Below, in pieces: positions 8,949 through 16,529 of a stretch of DNA of 33,557 nt. The stretch is from SZAS-3 sp964386785 (lineage in GTDB: Bacteria > Chlamydiota > Chlamydiia > Chlamydiales > JAAKFR01). The notes under the pieces were generated by a model. It ran no database searches and had not been told where the DNA came from. It worked only from the letters and a program-made list of their open reading frames with translations. The position numbers and the translations under genes were made by a program. Location of the stretch: positions 1 to 33,557 of the forward strand of contig CAYLUD010000012.1 in the NCBI GenBank assembly GCA_964386785.1, written 5' to 3'. Position 1 is the stretch's first letter. Each line of letters opens with the position of its first letter.

Positions 8949-9662
8949 ATGGATCATCATGTACCTATGGCAATATGGGCAATCGCTGATTTACATTTGT
9001 CCTTAGGTATTCCCAATAAAAGCATGGAAGTGTTTGGCCCCAATTGGGATCGATATGTCGAACGTATGGCAGAGGCTTGGCAAGATCTAGTCCAGCCTGC
9101 TGATCTAGTGTTGATCGCCGGGGATATTTCTTGGGCGATGCGTATGGATGAGGTGCAAGCAGACTTGAATTGGATCGAACGACTACCAGGTAAGAAGGTG
9201 CTTTTAAGAGGGAATCATGATTTTTGGTGGGGTTCCGCGACACAAGTGCGTCGCGTGCTACCTCCTTCTATTCATATTCTATCGAACGATGCCTTCCACT
9301 GGGAAGGGGTGAGTATTGGAGGAAGTCGTCTGTGGGATACGAATGAATATACTTGCGGGACCTCGGGACAGCAAGCGTCCGAGGAGGATGAGAAAATTTA
9401 TGCCCGGGAGATCTTGCGGCTGGAGCTTAGCCTCAAACAACTGAAGGGAGACTATCGTATTGCGATGACACACTACCCCCCCATCGGCTATCCCATGGCA
9501 CCTACTCGCGCTACCTCTCTATTGCAACAATATCATGTAACCAAAGTGGTGTTTGGTCATTTGCATGGGATATCTCATATATCATTTGGACTCTTTGAGG
9601 GGATTGATTATTTTTTAACATCATCTGATTATTTGGGTTTTATTCCAAAAAAAATATTTTAA
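8949..9662 (+). CDS. Calcineurin-type metallophosphoesterase
   Basis: A 237-aa phosphoesterase of the two-metal calcineurin-like superfamily; the substrate cannot be read from sequence. All metal-ligand motifs are visible in order: ADLHLS (Asp14, His16), AGDISW, RGNHDFWWG, MTHYPPIGYP and FGHLHGISH. The C-terminus (SSDYLGFIPKKIF) looks natural, so the protein is complete. I believe it corresponds to the small phosphohydrolase encoded next to glgC in Chlamydia trachomatis (CT488), from memory. It is transcribed divergently from sppA, with about 107 nt between the starts. The ATG at 8949 has AAAGG only one base upstream; an internal ATG at 8967 is possible and would remove six residues ahead of the first motif. 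Confidence 0.9.
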   Translation: MDHHVPMAIWAIADLHLSLGIPNKSMEVFGPNWDRYVERMAEAWQDLVQPADLVLIAGDISWAMRMDEVQADLNWIERLPGKKVLLRGNHDFWWGSATQVRRVLPPSIHILSNDAFHWEGVSIGGSRLWDTNEYTCGTSGQQASEEDEKIYAREILRLELSLKQLKGDYRIAMTHYPPIGYPMAPTRATSLLQQYHVTKVVFGHLHGISHISFGLFEGIDYFLTSSDYLGFIPKKIF

Positions 9663-9694
9663 TAAAAGTGTATCTATTCTTAAAATAATAAGAA

Positions 9695-11737
9695 ATGGGT
9701 CCTGTACATCAAAAAGCCCCTGGTCCTTTAGGGAAACCCAGTGGTTCTCCACCTTCCAACACATTGAAGCAAGTCCCAACGCCGGATCCTAACGCAACAC
9801 TACCACCAGTGAATCCGACAGCTCATACTGTTACTCACCAACAACCATCGAGCCAAAGGGTATCTTGGTGGCGCCGGATTCTACAGGTAGCCCGGGTGTT
9901 TTTTGGGTGGCATGTCGATCGAACTAATTCTGACCCACTTTCAGCAGAAAATTCAGCTAAGATTAACGAAATTGTTGGTGCCATTTCATGTTATCAGAAT
10001 CTGGACGGCTATAGTGAGGGATTGAAGGATCTGCTGGAATATGAACGCAACACAGATCAATTAGGTACGCTGGACATTGTGTTGAATGCAATGTCCGGGG
10101 AGATATTTACAGAGAAACATCGGCAGGCTTTGAAAACATGGAAAGGGACTGATCTAGGGAAGAAACAGTGCTCTAGCCAGATCTTGAACTTACTTTGGCC
10201 ACAATGGTGCAACAAGTACCTTAGCACGCCGCGCGACGTCATCGCATTGCAAAATGTATGTGAGTTAGCGGACGATTTGGGTATTGAAAGGAATTTGTGG
10301 GACGAGAAAGCAAAAGAATCGCTTATACAGCATTTAAAAGGTATTGTATCGGCTACAGTAATGACAGCTAAGGCAGCTCCATCCACAACATGGGCATGGG
10401 CGGTCTCTCTATCGATACAGGATCAAATTAGGGGTTTGTTGAAAGATCATTTCGATCAGCAATCGTTGGACGATCTGATGAATAAGTTAGGCTCACTATC
10501 CGTAGCAGATCTAGAAAAACTCAAAGACGCAATCTTACCACTAAATGGTACCAGCCAAGCGTTTACACCATATCATCGGCAAAATATACAATCTTTGATG
10601 GGGATGCTCCAATCTACATTGCGCCCTGAGCTTCTAAAGATACTCACAACATGTTGGAAGGTATGGATTCCACAGTACCTCGGAATTGCCCATGATGTAC
10701 AAGATCTATCTACACAATGGAAATTAGGAGACGAGTTAGCTATTCCAAATGTTCCATATGATCTATCCAAAGCGATGCAAGGAGCATTACTACTCATCGA
10801 GGAGGCAAAGATCGAACAGTGGGAAAAGATCTTCTTGCCCGAAACTAACGACCACCATGAATGGGCGAAACAATGGAATACCACATTACGGAATATAGCA
10901 AAGGCAAGGGTCCCACTGAACAACTGCCTAGAACAAGGGGCAACTTTAGAAAAGGCAATCCAGGCGTGGAGAGCCTCTGCTCACACGCTCTTGGATGTAG
11001 ACGACACATCTCCTCAAAAAGCGGATGAAGCATATAGAAAGGAATTGGAGGCTGGCGTGGCCTGGGATTGGCGTACTCGCTGGATCTATTTGCGCAACAA
11101 ACGAGCTAATCATACCCCAATCGAAGATCTGATGACCTCTCTGTCACAGGATGGCTATCTGCAACAATGGACTTCCCTGCCAGAGAAACATGAATATGCA
11201 ATTCTAAATAAGACCATGCAGGGCATGGCACATCTGGGGAAGATGATCAGTCACCATATTTCAAGAAAGCAGAGTGCATCTTCGTCTTCTGCACCCACGG
11301 ATGAAGGCAAGATAAAAAAAATGTTAGGTGCCGCTCGTCAAATTGGGAAAGCATACCATACCAAAATCCAGACCATATTCAAGAAACAAGCAGTAGATGA
11401 TGACGCTGTTAGTGAAGAAAAGTTCCCTAAAAATGCGAGTGAATTTGCTTCATTATTGAAGGACCCCAAAGGACTATCCGAGCTTGCCCCTCTTATTGAC
11501 GAAGAGAAGGCCATGATCGAGGATCTCATCGAACGAGATCAGAGGTATAAAGCTCTGGCAATAGATTATCAGGAACTCCAGAAGCAAGCAATCAATTGGT
11601 ATAAGCAGTTTGCTGAGCTGGAACAATTCTATGTAAACATGGGGATCCATACCTCAGATTACGCTAATGCAGAATTAGAAAAAAAAGCCACTCTATGGGC
11701 GATCCCACCTCAGACTGTAGGAGTAGATAAAGTATGA
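9695..11737 (+). CDS. Hypothetical protein, 680 aa, proline-rich N-terminus and helical body
   Basis: I do not recognise a family. Residues 1-55 are rich in Pro, Ser, Thr and Gln and probably disordered. A short tryptophan- and arginine-rich amphipathic or hydrophobic patch follows (SWWRRILQVARVFFGWHVD, about 57-75). The remainder is strongly helical in composition with many Leu, Gln, Lys and Trp, and there is no signal peptide or clear transmembrane helix. It starts 32 nt after the phosphoesterase gene, and its stop overlaps the next gene as ATGA, so the two following genes are probably made together. It occupies a place between conserved chlamydial genes, so it looks lineage-specific. A disordered N-terminus and lack of a Sec signal would suit a type III effector, but nothing in the sequence proves secretion. 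Confidence 0.8.
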   Translation: MGPVHQKAPGPLGKPSGSPPSNTLKQVPTPDPNATLPPVNPTAHTVTHQQPSSQRVSWWRRILQVARVFFGWHVDRTNSDPLSAENSAKINEIVGAISCYQNLDGYSEGLKDLLEYERNTDQLGTLDIVLNAMSGEIFTEKHRQALKTWKGTDLGKKQCSSQILNLLWPQWCNKYLSTPRDVIALQNVCELADDLGIERNLWDEKAKESLIQHLKGIVSATVMTAKAAPSTTWAWAVSLSIQDQIRGLLKDHFDQQSLDDLMNKLGSLSVADLEKLKDAILPLNGTSQAFTPYHRQNIQSLMGMLQSTLRPELLKILTTCWKVWIPQYLGIAHDVQDLSTQWKLGDELAIPNVPYDLSKAMQGALLLIEEAKIEQWEKIFLPETNDHHEWAKQWNTTLRNIAKARVPLNNCLEQGATLEKAIQAWRASAHTLLDVDDTSPQKADEAYRKELEAGVAWDWRTRWIYLRNKRANHTPIEDLMTSLSQDGYLQQWTSLPEKHEYAILNKTMQGMAHLGKMISHHISRKQSASSSSAPTDEGKIKKMLGAARQIGKAYHTKIQTIFKKQAVDDDAVSEEKFPKNASEFASLLKDPKGLSELAPLIDEEKAMIEDLIERDQRYKALAIDYQELQKQAINWYKQFAELEQFYVNMGIHTSDYANAELEKKATLWAIPPQTVGVDKV

Positions 11738-12687
11738 ACCCTTCATTTTCTGCCCCATTTTTTGATGTGGCTCAGGTAGCGCTACATCATGTAACTCAGG
11801 CCTATCAATCTCACCCGGGTCCATTGAATGCTGGGATTCATGCACTCTATGGCCTTGTTCATGGCGAACCCTCCTTGAAGCGACAGTTTCTGAATGTCTT
11901 TCTAGGGCAGATGCTGGATGATTTAGAACATTATGCAACGAATGGGTTGTTATCTGATCTATCCAAGCACCAGACTCTTCTGATGATTTATCATGATGTC
12001 CCTCAAGTCGAAGCTCATCGTAAATCCTTTTTACGCCATATTAAGGAATACCGGTATCCCTGGGTACAGTCGGTCGTGCGTAAAATGGAAGCAGGAATTG
12101 CATTGGGTCTGCAAGCGGGGCAGGAATTTCATTTGTGTCGCATGTTGCAAGACCTTCATCGTTATATCGATGTAACAGGGGGAGGAGCGCCTTTTGTAGC
12201 CTTACACAAAGAGGCAAAAAGGAGAGTAGTGGACTACTATCGCGAACGTTTGTATGCACAGCAAACCCCATTTGAGTTTCTGCAGCGTCAACAGGAATTG
12301 AATCGTTTGATTTCGTGTATGGAGCGAATGAGGGTGCAAGATTGTGGTTGTAAAGACCTGTGGATGAACATAATTGCAGATCCAAAGTATGCATCCTGGA
12401 TTGCATTGATCGCAGATTACGATGCGCTAGAAGCGTTGAAGGAGAAAAAGGCTTGTCTTATCGAAGCTCAATTAGGGGCCCGGGTCATTCGAGACCGAAT
12501 TAAACTCTTAGAGGAAGGGGTTCCAATGGCTCGTGGAGGCGAAAAGGACCTGGAGATAGAACAGCAACGATTAGGTCAAATCCTTGCGTATGCTTTAGAG
12601 GGCAATGTAGGTTCACAGTTGGAACAAACCATTCTAGATGTAGAGTGGCAGAAGAATAAATTGAGCAAGAGATTAGAGGCTTGCTGA
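11734..12687 (+). CDS. Hypothetical protein, 317 aa, mostly helical
   Basis: Unknown family. The start ATG at 11734 overlaps the stop of the preceding gene (ATGA), the usual sign of translational coupling, so the two products may interact or act in the same process. The sequence has no signal peptide and no membrane segment. It is largely helical, with a conserved-looking patch HLCRMLQDLHRYIDVTGGG around the middle and a charged Glu/Lys/Leu-rich, possibly coiled-coil, C-terminal third (from about 225 to the end). A few cysteines (CMERMRVQDCGCKD) are unlikely to form a zinc site on their own. It could be a partner or chaperone for the larger upstream protein, but that is inference from position only. 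Confidence 0.78.
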   Translation: MNPSFSAPFFDVAQVALHHVTQAYQSHPGPLNAGIHALYGLVHGEPSLKRQFLNVFLGQMLDDLEHYATNGLLSDLSKHQTLLMIYHDVPQVEAHRKSFLRHIKEYRYPWVQSVVRKMEAGIALGLQAGQEFHLCRMLQDLHRYIDVTGGGAPFVALHKEAKRRVVDYYRERLYAQQTPFEFLQRQQELNRLISCMERMRVQDCGCKDLWMNIIADPKYASWIALIADYDALEALKEKKACLIEAQLGARVIRDRIKLLEEGVPMARGGEKDLEIEQQRLGQILAYALEGNVGSQLEQTILDVEWQKNKLSKRLEAC

Positions 12688-12723
12688 ATGGGCTATCTTA
12701 TAGGGAAAGCAGTTTTGCATGAC

Positions 12724-12966
12724 CTATCCCAGCCATACTTCGGAAAAGAGCACGGGTCTTTTTTTATTTCGTTCCTCACTATAAGTGGTAAATTCTTGGA
12801 TCAAGCGTATTTCAAGATTGACCAGCTCTTGGAATAGAATCCTTGGAGGCAAGGAATATCCCAAATAGATCATCTCTTCATGATAGGTTTTAATAAGATT
12901 GGAAGTTTGAAATAGGGGTAGCTGATCAGGGGTGACTCGAATGCCTAGAAAGAGGCGAGGGTGCAT
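12724..12966 (-). CDS. Small hypothetical protein, 80 aa
   Basis: A short minus-strand frame from ATG 12966 to TAG 12724. It lies in otherwise empty DNA, convergent with the 317-aa gene and divergent from the OPRT-like gene. The composition looks protein-like (MHPRLFLGIRVTPDQLPLFQ at the start, then alternating hydrophobic and charged residues forming a probable helix, LVNLEIRLIQEFTTYSEER). The Shine-Dalgarno sequence is weak (AGG). No family recognised. It is the only sizeable frame in the 330-nt gap between its neighbours, which is the main support. Confidence 0.45.
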   Translation of the reverse strand: MHPRLFLGIRVTPDQLPLFQTSNLIKTYHEEMIYLGYSLPPRILFQELVNLEIRLIQEFTTYSEERNKKRPVLFSEVWLG

Positions 12967-12975
12967 ACCTGTTAA

Positions 12976-13008
12976 ATATCAGTGGGGGAGAAAGAAAACA
13001 ACTGATAT
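12976..13008. promoter_or_regulatory. Inverted repeat in a divergent intergenic region
   Basis: ATATCAGT (12976-12983) and ACTGATAT (13001-13008) form a perfect 8-bp inverted repeat with a 17-nt purine-rich spacer. It lies between the divergent starts at 12966 and 13018, so it could be an operator or a hairpin in a leader. There is no T-run to make it a terminator. Confidence 0.35.
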
Positions 13009-13017
13009 CATGGGGCA

Positions 13018-13521
13018 ATGCATTCTGCTGCACGCCAGTGTTTTTTAGATTTACGTCGAGTTGGGTGTTTTCCTGATACGTTGCCAGCTCCCATTCGGCC
13101 TACCTTTCAACATGTGATCTCTTACCCCGATTTATTGAAAAAAATCTCAGAGCTCTTGTGGAAGAAGGCTTCCTTAGAGCCGTTTAATTGTTTAGCTGCT
13201 GCGCCAAGTCGGGCCATTTCATTTGCAACATCTTGTGCTACCCTGCACCATATTCCTTTGTTAGCGGTTGACCAGGATCAGATTATAGGGATAGCCCCTT
13301 CTGATGCCAGGATTGCCCTCATAGAAGGGGTGATTGAAGATCCGGAACCGCTTCTTACTACATGGGTGACTTTGCGCAATGCAGGTTGGGTGCCTACTCA
13401 AGTGATCGCATTGCTCGTGACCCCACAAGCAGCAGCTTATTTAGCTGATCATCAGGTTCCTATTCGATCGGTTGCGGAGTGGAAAGATGCTCTGCATGTA
13501 CTATCTCCTCAATTGACTTAA
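13018..13521 (+). CDS. Orotate phosphoribosyltransferase-like protein with a degenerate PRPP site
   Basis: A 167-aa protein that appears to have the type I phosphoribosyltransferase fold as found in OPRT. Segments that line up with OPRT are DLRRV near residues 11-15, VISYPDLLKKISELLWKKAS (equivalent to the helix after Y-DLR---S-P-LL), then FNCLAAAPSRAISFATSCA and HHIPLLAV in place of the GVPY-ALP-A region, and DARIALIEGVIEDPEP followed by LRNAGW, VIALLV and a final SVAEWKDAL. The diagnostic PRPP loop (normally LIEDV-TTG-S) reads LIEGVIEDPEP, and the flexible K-YG loop is shortened, so the usual catalysis looks impossible. It may be a non-catalytic binding protein. It sits between rho-cluster genes and glgC, the position of CT490 in Chlamydia trachomatis, though I cannot confirm homology. 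Confidence 0.65.
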   Translation: MHSAARQCFLDLRRVGCFPDTLPAPIRPTFQHVISYPDLLKKISELLWKKASLEPFNCLAAAPSRAISFATSCATLHHIPLLAVDQDQIIGIAPSDARIALIEGVIEDPEPLLTTWVTLRNAGWVPTQVIALLVTPQAAAYLADHQVPIRSVAEWKDALHVLSPQLT

Positions 13522-13653
13522 ATATTTTTTCACACACAACTCGTCTGCAATCTATATATACTCTATCGTTTCGTCTATTCTCATGTCGCAAAATATAGAT
13601 ATGAGCGAGAGGCATTGTTATGTCCACATTCGTTTTTTTAGGTTACAAGGGCG

Positions 13654-14053
13654 CCTTTTCATCTATCTGAGCGAAAGGCTCTCGTAACAAGCGAGATGGG
13701 ATATGAAATCATGTGGTAGATGGTACGGAGAGACCTTGGAAGGCTCAAAATCGCAATCATGATACGACTCCCGCTACAAGAAAGGTCGCATGTGCAAGAC
13801 ATAGAGCTTATACATACATCCACAACACAGATCCTATGCATATATAATAGTCGAGAGGAATGGCCTGAATTGCGTCTCTTCAAGGAATCTATAGAGACTA
13901 TGCATCCGTACATCAAGATCGCGGGTGGCTATCAGGGTGCTTTTTTTCCGTACGAAAGGTTCTCTACGGGCTTGGTTGGTGAATAGATCATCCATGATCC
14001 TTCTCAACAAGGCCCCAACGGAATCTGATTTTTTAATCAAGAAACTCAAATAA
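13654..14053 (+). pseudogene. Decayed IS5-family (DDE) transposase
   Basis: The 611-nt gap 13522-14132 has no intact gene but holds the remains of a transposase spread over several frames. Frame starting 13654: PFHLSERKALVTSEMGYEI, matching the family's F-LP-KKALL-S-MEYE. The next frame at 13713 gives VVDGTERPWK, equivalent to the VIDATE-PIERP block containing the first catalytic Asp. Back in the first frame at about 13810-13960: TTQILCIYNS, LRLFKESIETMHPYIKI and GGYQG, matching the family's TKQILC, HDFRLFK-S and D-GYQG blocks; the second catalytic Asp region reads KIAGGYQG, with the Asp gone. A further frame at 14006-14053 gives NKAPTESDFLIKKLK, like the LTKE-K--N--LAS block. At least two frameshifts and a stop at 13717 make it inactive. 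Confidence 0.75.
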
Positions 14054-14074
14054 TTCAGCGTTAAAACAATAAAA

Positions 14075-14107
14075 ATAATTAATTTTTTTATTAAAAAAAT
14101 TAATTAT
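14075..14107. repeat. Perfect A/T-only inverted repeat upstream of glgC
   Basis: Two 15-nt arms (14075-14089 and 14093-14107) are exact reverse complements around a 3-nt loop (ATT). Each arm includes a run of seven T or seven A. It lies 25 nt upstream of the glgC start and just after the IS5 relic. It might be a weak bidirectional terminator insulating glgC, a promoter-proximal UP-like element, or a relic of the IS end. Confidence 0.6.
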
Positions 14108-14132
14108 AAAACCTATTATTAGTAGTAGGTGT

Positions 14133-15437
14133 ATGTTAATTAAATCAATTGAACCCAGATGTTGCCCAGCAGCACGATCTATGATTCCTCTAGATCAAGT
14201 GGCAGTGATTATTCTAGCTGGAGGTGAAGGGCGCCGGCTTAATCCTCTCACGCAGTATCGTTGTAAACCCGCTGTTTCGTTTGGGGGGAGGTATTCTTTA
14301 ATTGACATCCCGATTTCCCATGCTCTTTCTTCTGGATTAGGGCAAATCTATGTGATTGGGCAGTATTTGCCACAAACGTTACATGAACATGTGGTGCAAA
14401 GTTATGGCAAACAACTAGTGCCAAATATTCAAATGTTATTACCTTCAAATCAGTTAGGTCAACAAAGTGAGTATTTAGGTACTGCAGATGCAATTCGCAA
14501 GAATTTGGCTACATTCCGGAATATTTCGGCAAAATATTTTTTGATTCTGTCTGGAGATCAACTATATAATCTGAATTTTCAGGATCTCATCCACTTTGGA
14601 TTGGGAACAGAAGCAGATATGGTGATTGCTACACAACCTATATCGGAACACGATGCGCGGCGCATGGGTGTCATGCGTATTGATTCAGATAGTCGTCGTG
14701 TCGTCGATTTTTATGAAAAACCTCAAGATATGGAGATCTTGCGTCAATTTTATCATCCTCATGTACAGAGTACGCACCACCAGGAAGCTCGTCCTTATTT
14801 GGGTTCTATGGGAATCTATTTCTTTCGTCGTGATGCGTTGTTTTCTTTATTAGATGTGGATGGCAGAGAAGATTTTGGAAAACATTTGATCCAAACTCAA
14901 ATGAATCGAGGGGATGTCTTTTCTTACCTCTATGATGGATATTGGGAAGATATTGGCACAATTCACTCTTACTATCATGCAAATTTAGCTCTTACTGAAG
15001 GAAGGAGTGAGGGTTTACATTGTTATAATGAACAGGCTCTGATTTTGACTAAAACGACGAATTTACCTGGAGCGAAAATACAGGGCTGTAGGGTCAATCA
15101 AGCTTTGATTTGTGAAGGATCTATCTTAGGTGCTGAAGAGGTGGTTCACAGCATTGTAGGAGTGCGCTCTGTAGTAGATCAGGGGACAGTCATTCGCGAT
15201 TCTATTCTCATTGGCAATGAATATTACGCATCCTCTGCTGGTTGTCCGCGTATCGGCAAAGACTGCACGATTCACCGTGCAATTGTCGATACGAATGTCA
15301 CTTTAGGCAATCGAGTCCGCTTGATCAATCAAGGACAGCACATTCATTATACCGCCCCTGATGGAAGAATCTGTGTGCGGGATGGGATTATTATTGTGCC
15401 CAAAGGTACGACATTACCTGATGACTTCACTTTTTAA
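14133..15437 (+). CDS. glgC: Glucose-1-phosphate adenylyltransferase (ADP-glucose pyrophosphorylase)
   Basis: Makes ADP-glucose from ATP and glucose 1-phosphate, the committed step of bacterial glycogen synthesis, which chlamydiae carry. The 434-aa protein has the nucleotidyltransferase start AGGEGRRLNPLTQYRCKPAV, followed by FGGRYSLIDIPISHALSSG. It continues with the active-site ILSGDQLYN, DFYEKP, SMGIYFFRRDALF and DGYWEDIGTIHSYYHANLAL, and ends in a left-handed beta-helix domain (from about 310) that typically mediates allostery and tetramer formation. The start ATG 14133 is preceded by TAGTAGGTGT; an internal ATG at 14181 would shorten the product by 16 residues and bring it closer to family length. 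The 3' end overlaps convergent hemH by 11 nt. No other glycogen gene is in the window. Confidence 0.96.
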   Translation: MLIKSIEPRCCPAARSMIPLDQVAVIILAGGEGRRLNPLTQYRCKPAVSFGGRYSLIDIPISHALSSGLGQIYVIGQYLPQTLHEHVVQSYGKQLVPNIQMLLPSNQLGQQSEYLGTADAIRKNLATFRNISAKYFLILSGDQLYNLNFQDLIHFGLGTEADMVIATQPISEHDARRMGVMRIDSDSRRVVDFYEKPQDMEILRQFYHPHVQSTHHQEARPYLGSMGIYFFRRDALFSLLDVDGREDFGKHLIQTQMNRGDVFSYLYDGYWEDIGTIHSYYHANLALTEGRSEGLHCYNEQALILTKTTNLPGAKIQGCRVNQALICEGSILGAEEVVHSIVGVRSVVDQGTVIRDSILIGNEYYASSAGCPRIGKDCTIHRAIVDTNVTLGNRVRLINQGQHIHYTAPDGRICVRDGIIIVPKGTTLPDDFTF

Positions 15438-16440
15438 TTCGACCATCTCGGTAGGCTCCCTTATGTCGAACTAGCATTGCATGGGGCACGCAGAGGTCTT
15501 CTTGTTTTCCCAGTTCGTGCAACACTGTGACCCAATCTGGGTGGCGATTGAATGCTGGCAAGCGATAGGCTTGTATGTTGTGTGCGCGCAATGGAGGCAA
15601 ATATTCCTCTTCTATTTCAAACAATGTCTCCAGGTGATCAGAGGTAAAGCTAATGGGTACCACAATGACTTTCATGTGTTGTGGTAATTGATGACCTAAA
15701 CTAGATGCAAGGTCTCGCGTATAGGGTCGCGTCCATTCTGCGGGGCCGAATTGTGATTGAAACGAAAGGACTCCTTGGGCTTTCGGAAATTTAGATAGTA
15801 GAGCACGGTAGGTTGCAGAACACTCGAGATGATAGGGATCCCCAGATTGAATGAATTCAAGAGGCAGACCGTGTGCAGAGCATAATAAAAACAGCTCTTC
15901 TTCTTGGATATGGTGTGTTGCGAGTAAATCACGAATGGATCTTTCCCAGACATCTATATAGTTAGGATATGTTGGGTACGACTTGACCCAACGAAAGCGA
16001 CGCAAGGTAGTTGAGGGAAGCTTAGATGAAAAATAGGTGGCAGCACTGCCTGTGGTTGCGTAAGAAAATTGAGGGAACATGGGGAGGAGTCGAATCTCAC
16101 CACATCGGATAGATTCCAGGCGCGCAAATAAGGCTGCATGGGTGGAGGGTAGATACCTATGAAACGCCCACACAGGGCATCGCCATCTTTCTGATAATTG
16201 TGTACATAGCCATTCGGTATCTTCGTATAGGGGAGATTTCCCACCGATCGATGCATAGTCTTTCGTCACTTTCAGGGAGCGCTTTTTTGCGATACGCGAA
16301 AAGAGCCATCGATGCATCCATCCAGGCAATCCAGAACGGATGACCTCTTGATCGCAGAGTAAGGTGCGTAAGAAAGGAAAAACTTCTTCTAAGGAGCGGG
16401 GGCCTCCAAAATTAACAAGTAGATATGCAGCGGGATCCAT
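15427..16440 (-). CDS. hemH: Ferrochelatase
   Basis: Inserts ferrous iron into the porphyrin ring in the final steps of heme synthesis; peripheral membrane or soluble enzyme. The 337-aa protein begins MDPAAYLLVNFGGPRSLEEV, typical of the family (-LL-NFGGP), and contains the catalytic histidine in SAHGLPLEF (His190) and the conserved glutamate in PISFTSDHLETLFEIE (Glu271). The spacing of 81 residues equals that between His183 and Glu264 of the B. subtilis enzyme. It also has GGKSPL, MFPQFSYATTGS and SFQSQFGPAEWTRPYT. It is complete. It converges on glgC with an 11-nt overlap of the coding ends and is divergent from pgk. hemH lies near glgC in Chlamydia trachomatis as well (CT485 and CT489, from memory). 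Confidence 0.96.
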   Translation of the reverse strand: MDPAAYLLVNFGGPRSLEEVFPFLRTLLCDQEVIRSGLPGWMHRWLFSRIAKKRSLKVTKDYASIGGKSPLYEDTEWLCTQLSERWRCPVWAFHRYLPSTHAALFARLESIRCGEIRLLPMFPQFSYATTGSAATYFSSKLPSTTLRRFRWVKSYPTYPNYIDVWERSIRDLLATHHIQEEELFLLCSAHGLPLEFIQSGDPYHLECSATYRALLSKFPKAQGVLSFQSQFGPAEWTRPYTRDLASSLGHQLPQHMKVIVVPISFTSDHLETLFEIEEEYLPPLRAHNIQAYRLPAFNRHPDWVTVLHELGKQEDLCVPHAMLVRHKGAYRDGRIKK

Positions 16441-16529
16441 AGAGAGGAAACGGTAACAAAAAGGTCTTTTTTTGAAAAAAAAGATGATCCAGATAGACGA
16501 TAGGTACCCTCTTTGTTATATAGAGGAGG

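Noticed and set aside
13659..13986. Short ORFs on both strands in the glgC upstream gap as real genes
   Set aside because: The plus-strand frames carry transposase blocks in broken order of frames, so they are better explained as one decayed IS gene; the minus-strand frames are their mirror.
16465..16490. T-run/A-run palindrome between hemH and pgk
   Set aside because: A homopolymer-based palindrome with essentially no loop, expected in AT-rich spacer DNA; no clear promoter or terminator layout around it.
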